Assembly: GCF_021155765.1 (NCBI RefSeq)
Contig: NC_060115.1
Coordinates: forward strand, 11,388,493 to 11,452,492
Length of the DNA: 64,000 bases
Origin: Diprion similis
Lineage: Eukaryota; Arthropoda; Insecta; Hymenoptera; Diprionidae
Direction of reading: 5' to 3'
The notes beneath the pieces were generated by a model that was not told where the DNA came from, did no database searches, and saw only the letters and a list, made by a program, of their open reading frames with translations. Made by a program: the position numbers and the translations under genes. Positions 61,110-64,000 of the stretch are shown piece after piece; within the stretch, counting starts at the first letter, position 1; every line of letters begins with the position of its first letter.

Positions 61110-61727
61110 ATTAGGGTGGCGCAAAAAAACCGACTAGTTTTTTTTTTTTACGAGTCTCGTGTGACAAAATGTTAGTTTTTGATGTTTTAAGAGCCCACTC
61201 CAAAGGACAGCTAGAAAAAAAAATTTTAAGAGGTCGCTCCAAATTTTCTAAAATGTCAAAAATCGTCAAAAAATTAAATTAAAAAAATTATGTTTTCAGT
61301 ATTTTGTTTGATTTTTAATTCATGTCGTCGTGTAATGTTATCGATTCTGTCTTACTGAATTAAAGAAAAAAATTTTATGAAATTTGATTATGAATATTAA
61401 AAGGTCGCTCGCTAAGATCCAAAGAAATGCACCAAGAAAATTAAAAAAAAATTATGAGCGACCTTTCAAAATTCAAATTTTGAACTGAAACTTTCGGAAA
61501 CCTATTTTTTGTTTGTCTATAAAATTATATCGTAACGAGAAAAAAAATTTAAAAAGAAATAATCGATTTTTGACGATTTCTGACGTTTTAAAAAATGTGG
61601 AGCGACCTCTAAGAATTTTTTTTGAACTGTCCTTCGGAGCGGGCTCTTAAAACATCAAAAACTAACATTTTGTCACACGAGACTCAAAAAAAAGAAAAAA
61701 TTGTCGGTTTTTTTGCGCCACCCTAAT
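61110..61727 (-). mobile_element. Foldback MITE-like element, copy 5
   Basis: This 618-bp copy is bounded by ATTAGGGTGGCGC and GCGCCACCCTAAT inside TATATATA flanks. The core is reversed relative to copies 2 to 4 (TCGTAACGAG in the right half), as in copy 1. The termini are intact. Confidence 0.85.
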
Positions 61728-64000
61728 TGTATATATATATGTATAATATATAATAATTGAAGTTATTTTTCGAAAGAGTGAAAATAAGATACAAAAATTC
61801 TTTTTTTTAAATGTCGAAAGATTGAGGGTGAGGGAAAAATTAATGTAATAGAAGAATGCCGATAGTGAAGTTGATCGCGTTAAATTTTTAATTACATCTA
61901 CGAATCTTTATTACTAATTCTAATGAACACATATATACTGTTGATGGCTTTAGGTTGTTCTGTTTTGTTAGCACCACGACTGTATTGTATGTATATAGTT
62001 TTTACGAATCAGGATTCATCTCTTTTCTTTATATGGTTTTCTTCAAATTGTTTGAAGTAAATTTTCAATAGCGTTAATATTTTTCACAATGAAACATAAG
62101 TTTCACGATTATAATACAAAATGACTTTGCTTCCAGTATTTTTGTGTTTAACCAAAGAGCCAACCGAGAATTTAACGTAAATGACTTGTACAGACTTTTG
62201 ATGAACAAAATTAGCTGCACTCGATTGAAATTCGATGAACAGTACATTTTCGGGATTGAAAAACTGATGCAAAAATGCAATTGCTCTAAAATTGTTAACA
62301 TTCGGTTCTTTCAGTTGCAATTAAAGATTCTTAAATTTTATTCTACGTTGAAAAGATGTGGTTTTCATTCAATTTAGCTTCATTAACTTTATATATACAG
62401 TTTTCAGACCCCCTTTCTCAGAACTTTTCTTAATCCGACACTTTCTTCATTAGCCTCTTGAATTTAACCACAACGTGAATTGCTATTTGGACAGTGATAA
62501 TCGAGTGTAATTTTGAATTTCTACCGATTCATCAATGTATCATCGGACGGGTCTGTGAAAGCACTGTTGCGGTTTTAATTCAGCTAGAGATCAATTCCGG
62601 ATAAGGACGCGTCCCCGTTCGTGCTTTGCTCACTTCGTTAAATAAGGACGAAATGGTTGTTGCGCAGGGGATGATCGGCCCAGCAGGCCGGGCGAGGTAA
62701 TCTGATTATAAGGACGTCATGGGAAAGTCACTGGGCGAAAACACGTTCGTTCTCTGTCTTCTTCATTGTGCCTGTATGCGTGTGTGATAGGCACTTTGTG
62801 TATCTATAATGTATTACATACTGTATACTATACACTGTGCATGGTCAGGGTGCACATCCCAGACTCGTCCTTTTAGGGTGACCATGCATTCGAATTCGTA
62901 TTAATTTCGAATCAGGCTAAAAGGCTGAGACATGCATCGCAGCTTTTTCAAAGCCTGTTTACTGGTTACTGCTGTCCGGGAGAAGCTAAACATTTAAGAA
63001 TTAGAAATGGAAAAGAAAGGATCAAACGTGCTTCATGTGAGTTGAGTAATTTCCAACATTTTGCAGTCAGTTAGACGTTAAAACGGTGAATCAGGTCTTC
63101 CACATTTTGTGTTAGATCTCATTGATCGAACAATCTGGTTCCGGTTAGGAAAAATGCCTCAATTCCTCGAATCTCGTCCTTAAATCGTAAATCGTGAAAC
63201 GGTGTGGGGCACAATCGGCGTGTAAGAATTCTCGCGGTAAGATTGGGGGCACAATGCGAAGTCTTATCAGGACCGTATAAAGGGTGCGACCTCTAAACCT
63301 CGAGATTCGAGGCGTCCATCAATAAACCGAAGTCATTTGGCAAATCTAAAAGGCGTCGTGGAGGAAATTTCCAAGATAAAGGAGGCAACAATGAGGTAAC
63401 CAATGGTTAGTATTCGGCCAGTGTCGAACTCGGCGCCTCAATCACTCGTAGTAACAATGGCGGGGTTTATAAATCCGTGCATTGTTGCCAACTTAAAAGC
63501 TCTCGGCGGGCTGCCACCGACTGAGGCTGTGAGTGTCGGCGCCCCGTGTAAAAGCATTGAGAGCACTTTAATGAATACGATTAGGGGCGTTAACCGTGAA
63601 GGATTGCCCCTGCCGAAGAAACTCGAGTGTACCTACCTACCCACCTTCCTACCTACGCTGAGGTTCTAGATGCTCCGCTGCTGCAACTTGTTTTTCACCA
63701 CTTAGTACGCGGGTCCTTACCTTTCTTCTATTTTCCTTTCTCTAACGTTCCATTTTTTGTTGCTCAGCTCTGCAGACGACGATCGATCGATTATGTCAAA
63801 GCTCACCAGACACGCGTGAGTGAATTTTAAAAGTATCATGAAAATACGTCAAGAATTGATGCGGAATATCGAGATCTGGCTATGACTAGATTTTACGGTT
63901 AATGAAGCGAGAGTGATAAAATTTTTGATGATTCCAGACATTGTTCTGGGCTTTTCAGTGCACATCTGTACCACATGTGCTAAAGATCTTTTGGTTTCTT
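61728..64000. other. Non-coding DNA to the end of the window
   Basis: The stretch is AT-rich until about 62500, then of balanced composition. Short open frames (62074-62320 minus, 63403-63669 plus) show no domain or convincing splice context. A CTACCTACC repeat lies near 63630-63655. Confidence 0.45.

Noticed and set aside
1..64000. CRISPR arrays, bacterial operons, rRNA genes
   Set aside because: No regularly spaced repeat-spacer pattern, ribosome-binding sites or rRNA sequence was seen. The DNA is clearly animal nuclear.

Overview
The window is animal nuclear DNA, most likely from an insect and, at low confidence, a hymenopteran. Genes are split by GT-AG introns, base composition is AT-rich with many microsatellites, and the recognisable genes are metazoan nuclear proteins. 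There are no operons and no bacterial signals. I rebuilt four multi-exon protein genes by checking splice sites and reading phase by eye, and found one small nuclear RNA gene. No transcript or database was available, so untranslated exons and isoforms are inferred.

The first 33 kb holds the genes. From 690 to 3836 (minus) is an eight-exon gene for a secreted or type I membrane immunoglobulin-domain protein resembling FAM187A. A complete U6 spliceosomal RNA gene (1509-1615, plus) lies antisense inside its last intron. A 256-bp divergent promoter separates it from LIN9 (4093-8060, plus), a core subunit of the MuvB/DREAM cell-cycle repressor complex. LIN9 is followed by an extra 62-codon open segment before the poly(A) signal. 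After about 2 kb of AT-rich convergent intergenic DNA comes NUP50 (10565-12463, minus), a nuclear-basket nucleoporin with a C-terminal Ran-binding domain. A PHF21A/BHC80-like PHD-finger gene (13891 to 31973 or 32692, plus) follows, with a GC-AG first intron, a 33-nt microexon and an 8.9-kb third intron.

The most unusual feature is the last PHF21 exon (30828-32692). It is open in two overlapping frames for 382 codons. Including the preceding 107-nt exon gives one frame, with a coiled coil followed by a Pro/Gln/Ser-rich tail. Skipping that exon joins in phase to the other frame, which stays open for about 240 further codons. The gene could therefore encode two proteins with entirely different C-termini.

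From about 33 to 64 kb I find no supportable protein gene. This desert holds four of the five copies of a roughly 620-bp foldback element (the fifth is in PHF21 intron 3), a three-unit tandem array rich in Pho/YY1-like motifs, a 770-bp inverted repeat with 330-bp arms, smaller duplications and many microsatellites. It may be a regulatory landscape or a large intron of a neighbouring gene, but the sequence alone cannot decide.
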